The notes below the pieces were generated by a model, which was not told the DNA's origin, made no database searches, and worked only from the letters and a program-made list of their open reading frames with translations. A DNA stretch of 64,000 bases from Theocolax elegans (Eukaryota > Arthropoda > Insecta > Hymenoptera > Cerocephalidae): NCBI GenBank assembly GCA_026168455.1, contig CM047431.1, positions 57,301,910 through 57,365,909 on the forward strand, given 5' to 3'. Of the stretch, positions 47,201 through 55,157 are shown piece by piece; positions within the stretch are counted from its first letter, which is position 1, and each line of letters starts with the position of its first letter. Both the position numbers and the translations under genes were made by a program.

Positions 47201-49577
47201 GATAAAATAATCCAATGAACGAACGTATGAGTATAATTTCAATTTCTCAAAAGTTATATACACTCACCACCACATGCTTTTGCCCACCCTACGCAAAAAT
47301 CACTAAAGATTAAAAGTTTTATTACTCAGAAGCAAAACATCGTAGCTCAAAAAATCCAACGCCATTCGAAAGAGCAGGTGAAAACCTTTAAAAAATGCTA
47401 CTGTACAAGTAAAAAAGTTTAAATTTGAGTTTTTTATAAGTATTAAAAAGAGATGAAAAATTGCTAAAAATCATGCCTCTTTTTGATCCGCTGCAGATTT
47501 AGTTCCCTTATTCGTAGCTTAAAAAAACCAACGGGGTTTGAAAGGTAATCGTTTTAGCTTTAAAATGAGGGGTCGGACGTTTTTTTAACCCACTTTTTAC
47601 CGATGTTAGCGCATTTTTTGTGAAAAAACACGCTTTTTTTGGAAATGAGAATATTTCAAAGAAAAGAGAGATAGAGAAAAACTTCAAAGAGAAAAAAGAT
47701 GCTATTTTACTCACAGAATATAGATCTGCAGGTTAAAACGAGATTTGGACAAAAAATTTTTTTTCAATTTTTTAGCATATCAAAAACTAAAAAAACCTTT
47801 AATTAAGTTGTAGACAATATAGCATTCTTAAACTTAATGTTATTCTATTATTTTTAAATTAAATTTACGCTTAAATTATGCATTTTTCAAGACCAATTTT
47901 AAAAAAATAACTATACATGGATCTACTCAAATTTAATTTACTCAACCTTATATTATCGTTGATTACAATATATTTATTATGTACATGAACTAATACAAAG
48001 TATAAATTTAGATAACTTAAAATTTAATATTAATTAAATTTATTAAATCTAAAAAATCACTTTTTTATTTTTTTAAATTTAGAAAATTTAATTTAAAAAT
48101 AATAGAATAACATTAAGTTAAAGAATGCTACATTGTCTACAACTTAATTAAAGGTTTTTTTAGTTTTTGATATGCTAAAAAATTGAAAAAAAATTTTTTG
48201 TCCAAATTTCGTTTTAACCTGCAGATCTATATTCTGTGAGTAAAATAGCATCTTTTTTCTCTTTGAAGTTTTTCTCTATCTCTCTTTTTCTTTGAAATAT
48301 TCCCATTTCCAAAAAAAGCGTGTTTTTTCACAAAAAATGCGCTAACATCGGTAAAAAGTGGGTTAAAAAAACGTCCGACCCCTCATTTTAAAGCTAAAAC
48401 AATTACCTTTCAAACCCCGTTGGTTTTTTTAAGCTACGAATAAGGGAACTAAATCTGCAGCGGATCAAAAAGAGGCATGATTTTTAGCAATTTTTCATCT
48501 CCTTTTAATACTTATAAAAAACTCAAATTTAAACTTTTTTACTTGTACAGTAGCATTTTTTAAAGGTTTTCACCTGCTCTTTCGAATGGCGTTGGATTTT
48601 TTGAGCTACGATGTTTTGGTCCTGAGTAATAAAACTTTTAATCTTTAGTGATTTTTGCGTAGGATGGGCAAAAGCATGTGGTGGTGAGTGTATATACACA
48701 TAAAAAAGTACTGGAAGAAAAAACTTGAATAATATCAACCCTTCTACATTATACTTAAACAATTATACCTTTAATGTTATTATTCATTTGAAAATAAAAT
48801 AAAAGATAAAAATGTGAGCGATCGAATGAACACGAATTGTCATAACCTCCAATGTTTCCTATGATTTTTACACGTTCAATTATTGGTGTTTCTGAATCCT
48901 TAATAATCCTTAATTTTCATGGTAACATAGTTATCCGTCTATTATAAATTTTTCTATACATTCATGAGTGTTGGTAACTGTTTAGATACTCAAGAGAGTG
49001 TCAATAACTATTTCTACATAAATTTGTATATAATTTATATGCCAAAAAATTTGGTTTCAAGTAATTAGTCAAGTAAATATTTTCCAATGATGTACCCATG
49101 AAACTACGCGATTACTATGCGAGATCTACTTTCAAAATGTTATAAAAGTAAAAGATGAGCGCTGCACTGGTGTATCCGAGCTGCTAGGAAAAATAAAATT
49201 TACGATAGAAAGAAACTTACAGTTAATCCAAATGACCATCGTTTGGATTAACAAGAACAGTAAAATCTTTAAAAGTTCGGTGGACTAAGGTTACAAGCAG
49301 CAATAACTATATCAATCCAGGAGAAAGAGATCATCGTTTGCAATTGCAGGGAATGTTTGACCGTGCATCAGCAACATAGCTGTAACGTGTTCAATATGTG
49401 TAATACCTGTCCGCCTCCTTGTCTTTGGAAGAAGCTCGATCTTTCGTCAACGGTGGCCTCTCGAGGTGATCGACCCCAGGTGGTGGCAGGTCGTAATATC
49501 CCTCGGTGCCAGGTGGGGCGACATCGTCGAACCTTTTGTTAAATCTTGGCGGCTGTGGGGCTGGCGCGACCGGATAC
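26279..49577 (-). CDS. Large Lys/Arg/Ser/Asp-rich nuclear (SR-like) protein, partial at 5' end
   Basis: Exons in transcript order: 49407-49577, 40435-40554, 33815-34867 (copy B, two extra bases), 28557-29009, 26787-27332, 26279-26545. Every junction is phase-compatible and gives about 870 residues without a start codon. Order of regions: Pro-rich (PVAPAPQPPRFNKRFDD, YYDLPPPGVDHLERPP); RD-rich (DRRNRDDRRNRDDDRRDY, RYKDERDRHRGEDK); Lys-rich; about 18 alanines; Pro/Thr/Glu-rich; a folded-looking block (VPELSKWERDE, LKRAENAIFQKAINAIRPIE, IKKISDSRKVLY); KR-rich; and a Ser/Lys-rich end (SSSESDSSVESHRKKKKHKK). Such composition is typical of nuclear speckle, splicing or 3'-processing factors. The Pro-rich plus RD/K-rich tail recalls RBBP6/Snama ubiquitin ligases, but no diagnostic domain is in the window, so the name is left open. 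If translation starts in the 36588 exon, MSLASRYKDER is the N-terminus. Confidence 0.75.
28003..28104. mobile_element. Minimal (about 100 bp) TTAA MITE family 1 derivative
   Basis: TTAA at both ends encloses AGGGTTGCATAGCCAGTGG and a right end CACCATTAGGTATCCCACCTCC. Both copies of the internal GACCGAGCAAAATAAGGAC / TTGGCTCGGTCAATC motif are present, but the long interior is deleted. It lies in the intron between exons 28557-29009 and 26787-27332 of the SR-type gene. Confidence 0.7.
29616..30594. mobile_element. Nested inverted-repeat elements (one inside another)
   Basis: Outer element: GGTTGACTGGGGTGGGGTCC at 29616 pairs with the reverse complement of 30525-30594 (GACAAATTGGACCCCACCCG), arms about 75-160 bp. 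Inner element, 29781-30346: TAAGGTAAAGTACCCAGTAC pairs with GTACTAGGTACTTTACCTTA. Inside, the motif GTCCCACTACTG recurs on both strands. The inner element interrupts the outer one, so it inserted later. Both are in an intron of the SR-type gene. Confidence 0.75.
30842..31234. mobile_element. Complete TTAA MITE family 1 copy
   Basis: TTAA boundaries at 30842-30845 and 31231-31234. The arms (GGGGTGGCATACCCGGTGGT and the reverse complement of CTACCGGGTATGCCACTTCC) pair over about 190 bp, meeting near 31035 around TGCACCGAAAA. This is the best full-length reference copy in the window. A duplicate lies at about 33075-33470. Confidence 0.85.
31580..32165 (-). pseudogene. Exon 3 copy A (3' part only)
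   Basis: The minus-strand frame is identical to the 3' half of exon 3 in copy B and ends at the same donor (AAG|GTAAATT at 31579). Its 5' end is cut at 32165 by the duplication joint, so it has no acceptor. The frame is intact through PELSKWERDE and RPIEIKKISDS. It cannot be used as a normal internal exon unless a cryptic acceptor is found. Confidence 0.8.
33815..34881 (-). CDS. Exon 3 copy B (full length, two frameshifting indels)
   Basis: This is the only copy with both the acceptor side (GCAAG|TAG at 34868, or ATG at 34881) and the donor side (33814). Relative to copy C it carries an extra G in GCAAAGGGCG at about 34446 and an extra T in CTTTCCG at about 34581. Removing both gives 1051 bases, exactly in phase with neighbours. 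As written the frame breaks in the poly-Ala/Lys region. Both extras extend homopolymers, which points to sequencing error. Confidence 0.8.
34021..37434. repeat. 1707-bp tandem duplication of exon 3 and its 5' flank
   Basis: 34021-35727 is repeated as 35728-37434. The joint is CTTAATCTAG|CCCGCTCTCG, where flank meets mid-exon sequence. Exon parts are nearly identical, whereas flank parts (for example 35110-35330 against 36820-37040) differ by a dense series of single-base indels, unusual for neutral divergence of such recent copies. Confidence 0.88.
35728..36588 (-). pseudogene. Exon 3 copy C (5' part, intact frame)
   Basis: Open from the possible start ATG (36588) to the joint at 35728, through the RD-rich region, Lys-rich region, the Ala run and the PTE-rich region. 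It then runs into non-exonic sequence and a stop, so the IKKISDSRK part is missing. It has no donor. It shows the correct frame that copy B should have. Confidence 0.8.
37735..38724. mobile_element. Hairpin element H (copy 1), about 430-bp arms
   Basis: Left end CCCCAAGTAAAAAAATAAGA and right end TTATTTTACTTGGG are inverted repeats, and the arms pair for about 430 bp with about 95% identity. The arms start with runs of TATACAAAT/ATTTGTATA and continue into a GC-richer part (ACGGCACGACCAAGAGGTTA). The loop (about 38160-38280) has a smaller hairpin, GTTGTCAAGTCGA / TTGACTTGACAAC. The right arm holds two units of a 23-bp motif beginning GATGTCCAAGTCGATG. Copy 2 is at 39220-40207. Frames of 60-95 codons in the arms mirror one another and resemble no transposase I know. 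Confidence 0.85.
39220..40207. mobile_element. Hairpin element H (copy 2)
   Basis: Nearly identical to copy 1 at offset 1485, part of the 1485-bp tandem duplication. It also sits inside a family 1 MITE, whose right end (TTGGTCGGTAACCCACCAGG, TTAA at 40399) is complete only here. Confidence 0.85.
40435..40554 (-). CDS. RD-rich internal exon of the SR-type gene
   Basis: The acceptor TTTGTAACAG is at 40555-40564 and the donor GTGGGT at 40434. The 120-base exon encodes VHDREDRERRNDHEKDDWDR and DDDRRDYDKDR. It needs two bases before it and leaves two after; it fits the donor of the Pro-rich exon (49407) and the acceptor of exon 3 (34868 or 36575) exactly. The other open frame across it ignores the splice sites. 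Confidence 0.8.
40573..41072. other. Intron sequence, nothing recognised
   Basis: AT-rich, no open frame or repeat that I can identify, apart from ordinary AT runs. It belongs to the large intron between exons 49407-49577 and 40435-40554. Confidence 0.35.
41073..43801. repeat. Hairpin element H copy 3 with expanded array, flanked by direct repeats
   Basis: The 118-bp flank at 41073-41190 (AATATGCTCTCGCAGGATAT...) is repeated at 43686-43801. Between them lies a copy of H lacking the outer half of its left arm (it begins at ACGAAAAATTGCTGCTGC, 41183) and ending within the right terminal AT repeats (about 43685). The middle is the 23-bp minisatellite. The arrangement looks like insertion plus tandem duplication, or a stitched assembly join. 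Confidence 0.8.
41440..43343 (+). repeat. Minisatellite: 82 identical 23-bp units
   Basis: The unit begins GATGTCCAAGTCGATG and ends TTCAAGT. From 41440 to the last full unit start the spacing is 1886 bases, exactly 82 x 23, with an 83rd partial unit at 43326 ending GATGTTAAAGAG. I see no variant inside. In the related elements at 38295 and 39780 only one full plus one partial unit occur. The unit itself consists of two similar halves (GATGTCCAAGTC and GATGTTCAAGT), so it arose from an 11-12-bp duplication. Confidence 0.95.
43802..44149. other. Intron sequence, nothing recognised
   Basis: AT-rich. Contains ACCGAGCAAAC near 43990, a short match to the internal motif of family 1 MITEs, but no ends. 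Confidence 0.3.
44150..44490. repeat. Inverted-repeat element, about 340 bp
   Basis: Left arm CATAAAATTAGTTAGAATTA with AAAAAGGAAATTAA pairs with right arm TTCCTTTTTTAATTATAACT. GTCCCCTTCCTTTATTAATA near 44210 pairs with TATTAATAAAGAAAGGGGAC near 44420. It is directly followed by the MITE at 44500. Confidence 0.65.
44500..44891. mobile_element. TTAA MITE, family 3, about 390 bp
   Basis: TTAA at 44500 is followed by GAGGATGCCACACAGTATAA. The right end reads GTCGGTAATACGACACATCC GCTAAA, with TTAA altered to TAAA. Arms of about 180 bp pair through AATTTGAAAAATCAAAT and ATTCTGCA...TGCAGAAT. No coding capacity. Confidence 0.65.
45322..46764. mobile_element. Giant hairpin element, 1443 bp, TA-flanked (copy 1 of 3)
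   Basis: TATATACACTCACCACCACA at the left end is the reverse complement of the right end (TGTGGTGGTGAGTGTATATA). Arms of about 640 bp pair almost perfectly, around a loop of about 150 AT-rich bases near 46050. Copies are at 47255-48697 and 50578-52005 within block P. The TA flank suggests a Tc1/mariner-type target, but no transposase frame is present; the frames of 68-77 codons inside repeat in the arms and are not genes. Confidence 0.85.
47255..48697. mobile_element. Giant hairpin element (copy 2)
   Basis: Offset 1933 from copy 1, with essentially the same sequence and TATATACACTCACC ends. Present only because block P is duplicated. Confidence 0.85.
49407..49577 (-). CDS. Pro-rich exon of the SR-type gene (copy R1)
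   Basis: The acceptor ATCTGTCGACAG ends at 49578 and the donor GTATTA starts at 49406. The 171-base exon reads RYPVAPAPQPPRFNKRFDDV, then APPGTEGYYDLPPPG and DKEAD, a Pro-rich segment rich in charged residues. It leaves two bases (AG) that the 40554 exon completes to Arg. Identical exons occur at 52714-52884 (R2) and 54210-54380 (R3). The plus-strand frame MTVHQQHSC... covering the same bases is an antisense shadow. Confidence 0.75.
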
Positions 49578-49639
49578 CTGTCGACAGATAAGCAACGAGT
49601 GGGGTTAACTCAGGGCCAGGCGCGAGTGTCCACCACGTG

Positions 49640-49860
49640 ACTTCACAGCTCGAATAATTTTCATCGTGTTCGAACGGTACGACGATGACGACGACGACGA
49701 CGACGACGGGTGTATCATCCTCGTTTCCATCGATGCAGGATATCTATACCTCCGAGGGGTGTTACCATCAGACTACCTTAAGGATTTCCGTGGAAAACGT
49801 CCGCCTCGTTCTTCTCTCTCGATTACTTATGTTTCCCCGATTATTAATACAACCGATGAA
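49640..49860 (-). other. GC-richer block with (TCG)n, possible further exon of the SR-type gene
   Basis: A TCG/GAC trinucleotide run at 49680-49709 lies in a GC-rich stretch, repeated at about 52985-53016 and 54480-54512. On the minus strand a short frame ends SLR at a donor AAG|GTAGTC (49780), in the phase required by the 49577 acceptor; another donor GAG|GTATAG (49757) is also in phase but has an in-frame stop upstream. No good acceptor or start is visible. The plus-strand poly-Asp frame of 65 codons is an alternative without support. Confidence 0.3.
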
Positions 49861-50396
49861 TAATCCAAATCAAATTAAATTATGTGTTAAATTATAAATA
49901 AAATTTCGACTCGTTTTCTTCTCCTCTGAACATTTCCTATACCTATCGCTTGAGCTGTCTGACTGTTTCGAAAACTCCACTTATTACGCAATACTTCACG
50001 GGATATTGGAAAGTCGATTTTCACGTTGCACTTCCGAGATACAGTTTCATACTTACGAATTGTTAATTATCTAAATCTGCAAATTGACCTTATCTAAGTT
50101 ATTGAGTGCGATGACGAGACACGATCGTTTTCAATGTTTGAGAAACAATATAATACATCACGTCATTTTAGGATCACGGAGAGACATTTTTATCGAAAAC
50201 AACAATGACCGCTAATGATACATCCTCCGCGAAATTTTTGGTAAATTATAGTTACACGCGTGCAAAACCATATTATATACCCTTCACTGAAAACTCAAGT
50301 GAGCGTTTGTCGGTTTAGTTGACGAACCATCAGCTGTTTTCGACGCTGGAAGCAACTTTTAGAAAAACTGTTGAAACTAAAAAAGCGTTAATTTAA
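49861..50396. other. Remainder of block R, possible promoter side
   Basis: No long frame. On the minus strand 50265-50285 reads GGGTATATAATATGG, a TATA-like element, and the 50285-50350 part is GC-richer. If the SR-type gene started here this could be its promoter, but no ATG-bearing exon links to the next acceptor. Repeated at 55060-55157. Confidence 0.3.
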
Positions 50397-50577
50397 AATA
50401 TTACTATTATAAACATTGTTATTTTTACTATACAACAAGTATGTACCATAAAATATAGTAAATTTAACCCCAAATATTTCGTAATTTACCCGAAGGAACG
50501 TGTATTTGATACAATCGAGATAAGATAAAATAATCCAATGAACGAACGTATGAGTATAATTTCAATTTCTCAAAAGT

Positions 50578-52005
50578 TATATACACTCACCACCACATGC
50601 TTTTGCCCACCCTACGCAAAAATCACTAAAGATTAAAAGTTTTATTACTCAGAAGCAAAACATCGTAGCTCAAAAAATCCAACGCCATTCGAAAGAGCAG
50701 GTGAAAACCTTTAAAAAATGCTACTGTACAAGTAAAAAAGTTTAAATTTGAGTTTTTTATAAGTATTAAAAAGAGATGAAAAATTGCTAAAAACATGCCT
50801 CTTTTTGATCCGCTGCAGATTTAGTTCCCTTATTCGTAGCTTAAAAAAACCAACGGGGTTTGAAAGGTAATCGTTTTAGCTTTAAAATGAGGGGTCGGAC
50901 GTTTTTTTAACCCACTTTTTACCGATGTTAGCGCATTTTTGTGAAAAAACGCTTTTTTTGGAAATGAGAATATTTCAAAGAAAAAGAGATAGAGAAAAAC
51001 TTCAAAGAGAAAAAAGATGCTATTTTACTCACAGAATATAGATCTGCAGGTTAAAACGAGATTTGGACAAAAAATTTTTTTTCAATTTTTTAGCATATCA
51101 AAACTAAAAAAACCTTTAATTAAGTTGTAGACAATATAGCATTCTTAAACTTAATGTTATTCTATTATTTTTAAATTAAATTTACGCTTAAATTATGCAT
51201 TTTTCAAGACCAATTTTAAAAAAATAACTATACATGGATCTACTCAAATTTAATTTACTCAACCTTATATTATCGTTGATTACAATATATTTATTATGTA
51301 CATGAACTAATACAAAGTATAAATTTAGATAACTTAAAATTTAATATTAATTAAATTTATTAAATCTAAAAAACTTTTTTATTTTTTTAAATTTAGAAAA
51401 TTTAATTTAAAAATAATAGAATAACATTAAGTTAAAGAATGCTACATTGTCTACAACTTAATTAAAGGTTTTTTTAGTTTTTGATATGCTAAAAAATTGA
51501 AAAAAAATTTTTTGTCCAAATTTCGTTTTAACCTGCAGATCTATATTCTGTGAGTAAATAGCATCTTTTTTCTCTTTGAAGTTTTCTCTATCTCTCTTTT
51601 TCTTTGAAATTCCCATTTCCAAAAAAAGCGTGTTTTTTCACAAAAAATGCGCTAACATCGGTAAAAAGTGGGTTAAAAAAACGTCCGACCCCTCATTTTA
51701 AAGCTAAACAATTACCTTTCAAACCCCGTTGGTTTTTTTAAGCTACGAATAAGGGAACTAAATCTGCAGCGGATCAAAAGAGGCATGATTTTTAGCAATT
51801 TTTCATCTCCTTTTAATACTTATAAAAAACTCAAATTTAAACTTTTTTACTTGTACAGTAGCATTTTTTAAAGGTTTTCACCTGCTCTTTCGAATGGCGT
51901 TGGATTTTTTGAGCTACGATGTTTTGGTCCTGAGTAATAAAACTTTTAATCTTTAGTGATTTTTGCGTAGGATGGGCAAAAGCATGTGGTGGTGAGTGTA
52001 TATAC
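50578..52005. mobile_element. Giant hairpin element (copy 3)
   Basis: Same element, 15 bases shorter through scattered one- to three-base deletions (for example AAAACATGCC for AAAATCATGCC near 50792 and AAAAACTTTTTTA near 51371). All are small losses in or near homopolymers. Confidence 0.85.
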
Positions 52006-52713
52006 ACATAAAAAAGTACTGGAAGAAAAAACTTGAATAATATCAACCCTTCTACATTATACTTAAACAATTATACCTTTAATGTTATTATTCATTGAAA
52101 ATAAAATAAAAGATAAAAATGTGAGCGATCGAATGAACACGAATTGTCATAACCTCCAATGTTTCCTATGATTTTTACACGTTCAATTATTGGTGTTTCT
52201 GAATCCTCAATAATCCTTAATTTTCATGGTAACATAGTTATCCGTCTATTATAAATTTTTCTATACATTCATGAGTGTTGGTAACTGTTTAGATACTCAA
52301 GAGAGTGTCAATAACTATTTCTACATAAATTTGTATATAATTTATATGCCAAAAAATTTGGTTTCAAGTAATTAGTCAAGTAAATATTTTCCAATGATGT
52401 ACCCATGAAACTACGCGATTACTATGCGAGATCTACTTTCAAAATGTTATAAAAGTAAAAGATGAGCGCTGCACTGGTGTATCCGAGCTGCTAGGAAAAA
52501 TAAAATTTACGATAGAAAGAAACTTACAGTTAATCCAAATGACCATCGTTTGGATTAACAAGAACAGTAAAATCTTTAAAAGTTCGGTGGACTAAGGTTA
52601 CAAGCAGCAATAACTATATCAATCCAGGAGAAAGAGATCATCGTTTGCAATTGCAGGGAATGTTTGACCGTGCATCAGCAACATAGCTGTAACGTGTTCA
52701 ATATGTGTAATAC

Positions 52714-52884
52714 CTGTCCGCCTCCTTGTCTTTGGAAGAAGCTCGATCTTTCGTCAACGGTGGCCTCTCGAGGTGATCGACCCCAGGTGGTGGCAGGTCG
52801 TAATATCCCTCGGTGCCAGGTGGGGCGACATCGTCGAACCTTTTGTTAAATCTTGGCGGCTGTGGGGCTGGCGCGACCGGATAC
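52714..52884 (-). CDS. Pro-rich exon copy R2
   Basis: Same sequence and splice sites as R1 at offset 3307. Because it leaves and enters in the same phase (2 and 2), inclusion of more than one copy would keep the frame and lengthen the Pro-rich region by 57 residues each. Confidence 0.7.
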
Positions 52885-54209
52885 CTGTCGACAGATAAGC
52901 AACGAGTGGGGTTAACTCAGGGCCAGGCGCGAGTGTCCACCACGTGACTTCACAGCTCGAATAATTTTCATCGTGTTCGAACGGTACGACGATGACGACG
53001 ACGACGACGACGACGGGTGTATCATCCTCGTTTCCATCGATGCAGGATATCTATACCTCCGAGGGGTGTTACCATCAGACTACCTTAAGGATTTCCGTGG
53101 AAAACGTCCGCCTCGTTCTTCTCTCTCGATTACTTATGTTTCCCCGATTATTAATACAACCGATGAATAATCCAAATCAAATTAAATTATGTGTTAAATT
53201 ATAAATAAAATTTCGACTCGTTTTCTTCTCCTCTGAACATTTCCTATACCTATCGCTTGAGCTGTCTGACTGTTTCGAAAACTCCACTTATTACGCAATA
53301 CTTCACGGGATATTGGAAAGTCGATTTTCACGTTGCACTTCCGAGATACAGTTTCATACTTACGAATTGTTAATTATCTAAATCTGCAAATTGACCTTAT
53401 CTAAGTTATTGAGTGCGATGACGAGACACGATCGTTTTCAATGTTTGAGAAACAATATAATACATCACGTCATTTTAGGATCACGGAGAGACATTTTTAT
53501 CGAAAACAACAATGACCGCTAATGATACATCCTCCGCGAAATTTTTGGTACATTATACTTAAACAATTATACCTTTAATGTTATTATTCATTTGAAAATA
53601 AAATAAAAGATAAAAATGTGAGCGATCGAATGAACACGAATTGTCATAACCTCCAATGTTTCCTATGATTTTTACACGTTCAATTATTGGTGTTCTGAAT
53701 CCTCAATAATCCTTAATTTTCATGGTAACATAGTTATCCGTCTATTATAAATTTTTCTATACATTCATGAGTGTTGGTAACTGTTTAGATACTCAAGAGA
53801 GTGTCAATAACTATTTCTACATAAATTTGTATATAATTTATATGCCAAAAAATTTGGTTTCAAGTAATTAGTCAAGTAAATATTTTCCAATGATGTACCC
53901 ATGAAACTACGCGATTACTATGCGAGATCTACTTTCAAAATGTTATAAAAGTAAAAGATGAGCGCTGCACTGGTGTATCCGAGCTGCTAGGAAAAATAAA
54001 ATTTACGATAGAAAGAAACTTACAGTTAATCCAAATGACCATCGTTTGGATTAACAAGAACAGTAAAATCTTTAAAAGTTCGGTGGACTAAGGTTACAAG
54101 CAGCAATAACTATATCAATCCAGGAGAAAGAGATCATCGTTTGCAATTGCAGGGAATGTTTGACCGTGCATCAGCAACATAGCTGTAACGTGTTCAATAT
54201 GTGTAATAC

Positions 54210-54380
54210 CTGTCCGCCTCCTTGTCTTTGGAAGATGCTCGATCTTTCGTCAACGGTGGCCTCTCGAGGTGATCGACCCCAGGTGGTGGCAGGTCGTAAT
54301 ATCCCTCGGTGCCAGGTGGGGCGACATCGTCGAACCTTTTGTTAAATCTTGGCGGCTGTGGGGCTGGCGCGACCGGATAC
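54210..54380 (-). CDS. Pro-rich exon copy R3
   Basis: Same exon at offset 4803 from R1. The single change I see in it (AAG to ATG on the plus strand, near 54236) is synonymous in the minus-strand frame (GCT to GCA, Ala), which supports this frame as the coding one. Confidence 0.7.
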
Positions 54381-55157
54381 CTGTCGACAGATAAGCAACG
54401 AGTGGGGTTAACTCAGGGCCAGGCGCGAGTGTCCACCACGTGACTTCACAGCTCGAATAATTTTCATCGTGTTCGAACGGTACGACGATGACGACGACGA
54501 CGACGACGACGGGTGTATCATCCTCGTTTCCATCGATGCAGGATATCTATACCTCCGAGGGGTGTTACCATCAGACTACCTTAAGGATTTCCGTGGAAAA
54601 CGTCCGCCTCGTTCTTCTCTCTCGATTACTTATGTTTCCCCGATTATTAATACAACCGATGAATAATCCAAATCAAATTAAATTGTGTGTTAAATTATAA
54701 ATAAAATTTCGACTCGTTTTCTTCTCCTCTGAACATTTCCTATACCTATCGCTTGAGCTGTCTGACTGTTTCGAAAACTCCACTTATTACGCAATACTTC
54801 ACGGGATATTGGAAAGTCGATTTTCACGTTGCACTTCCGAGATACAGTTTCATACTTACGAATTGTTAATTATCTAAATCTGCAAATTGACCTTATCTAA
54901 GTTATTGAGTGCGATGACGAGACACGATCGTTTTCAATGTTTGAGAAACAATATAATACATCACGTCATTTTAAGATCACGGAGAGACATTTTTATCGAA
55001 AACAACAATGACCGCTAATGATACATCCTCCGCGAAATTTTTGGTAAATTATAGTTACACGCGTGCAAAACCATATTATATACCCTTCACTGAAAACTCA
55101 AGTGAACGTTTGTCGGTTTAGTTGACGAACCATCAGCTGTTTTCGACGCTGGAAGCA

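Larger units (their letters stand above)
45140..55157. repeat. Compound tandem array of 1.9-kb and 1.3-kb blocks
   Basis: Block P (about 1.93 kb, from ATATTACTATTATAAACATT to GAGAGTGTCAATAA) occurs at 45140-47072, 47073-49005 and 50397-52312. Block R (about 1.34 kb, with an exon) occurs at 49013-50355, 52317-53550 (right end missing) and 53812-55157. P2+R1 and P3+R2 form a 3307-bp unit; a further truncated unit starts at 53551 with ACATTATACTTAAAC, the end of block P. The third P copy carries many one-base deletions. Confidence 0.9.

Noticed and set aside
49666..49863. Plus-strand poly-Asp frame of 65 codons, three copies
   Set aside because: It is caused by a GAC trinucleotide run; there is no start context, domain or splice support. 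The minus-strand synonymous change in the neighbouring exon favours that strand.
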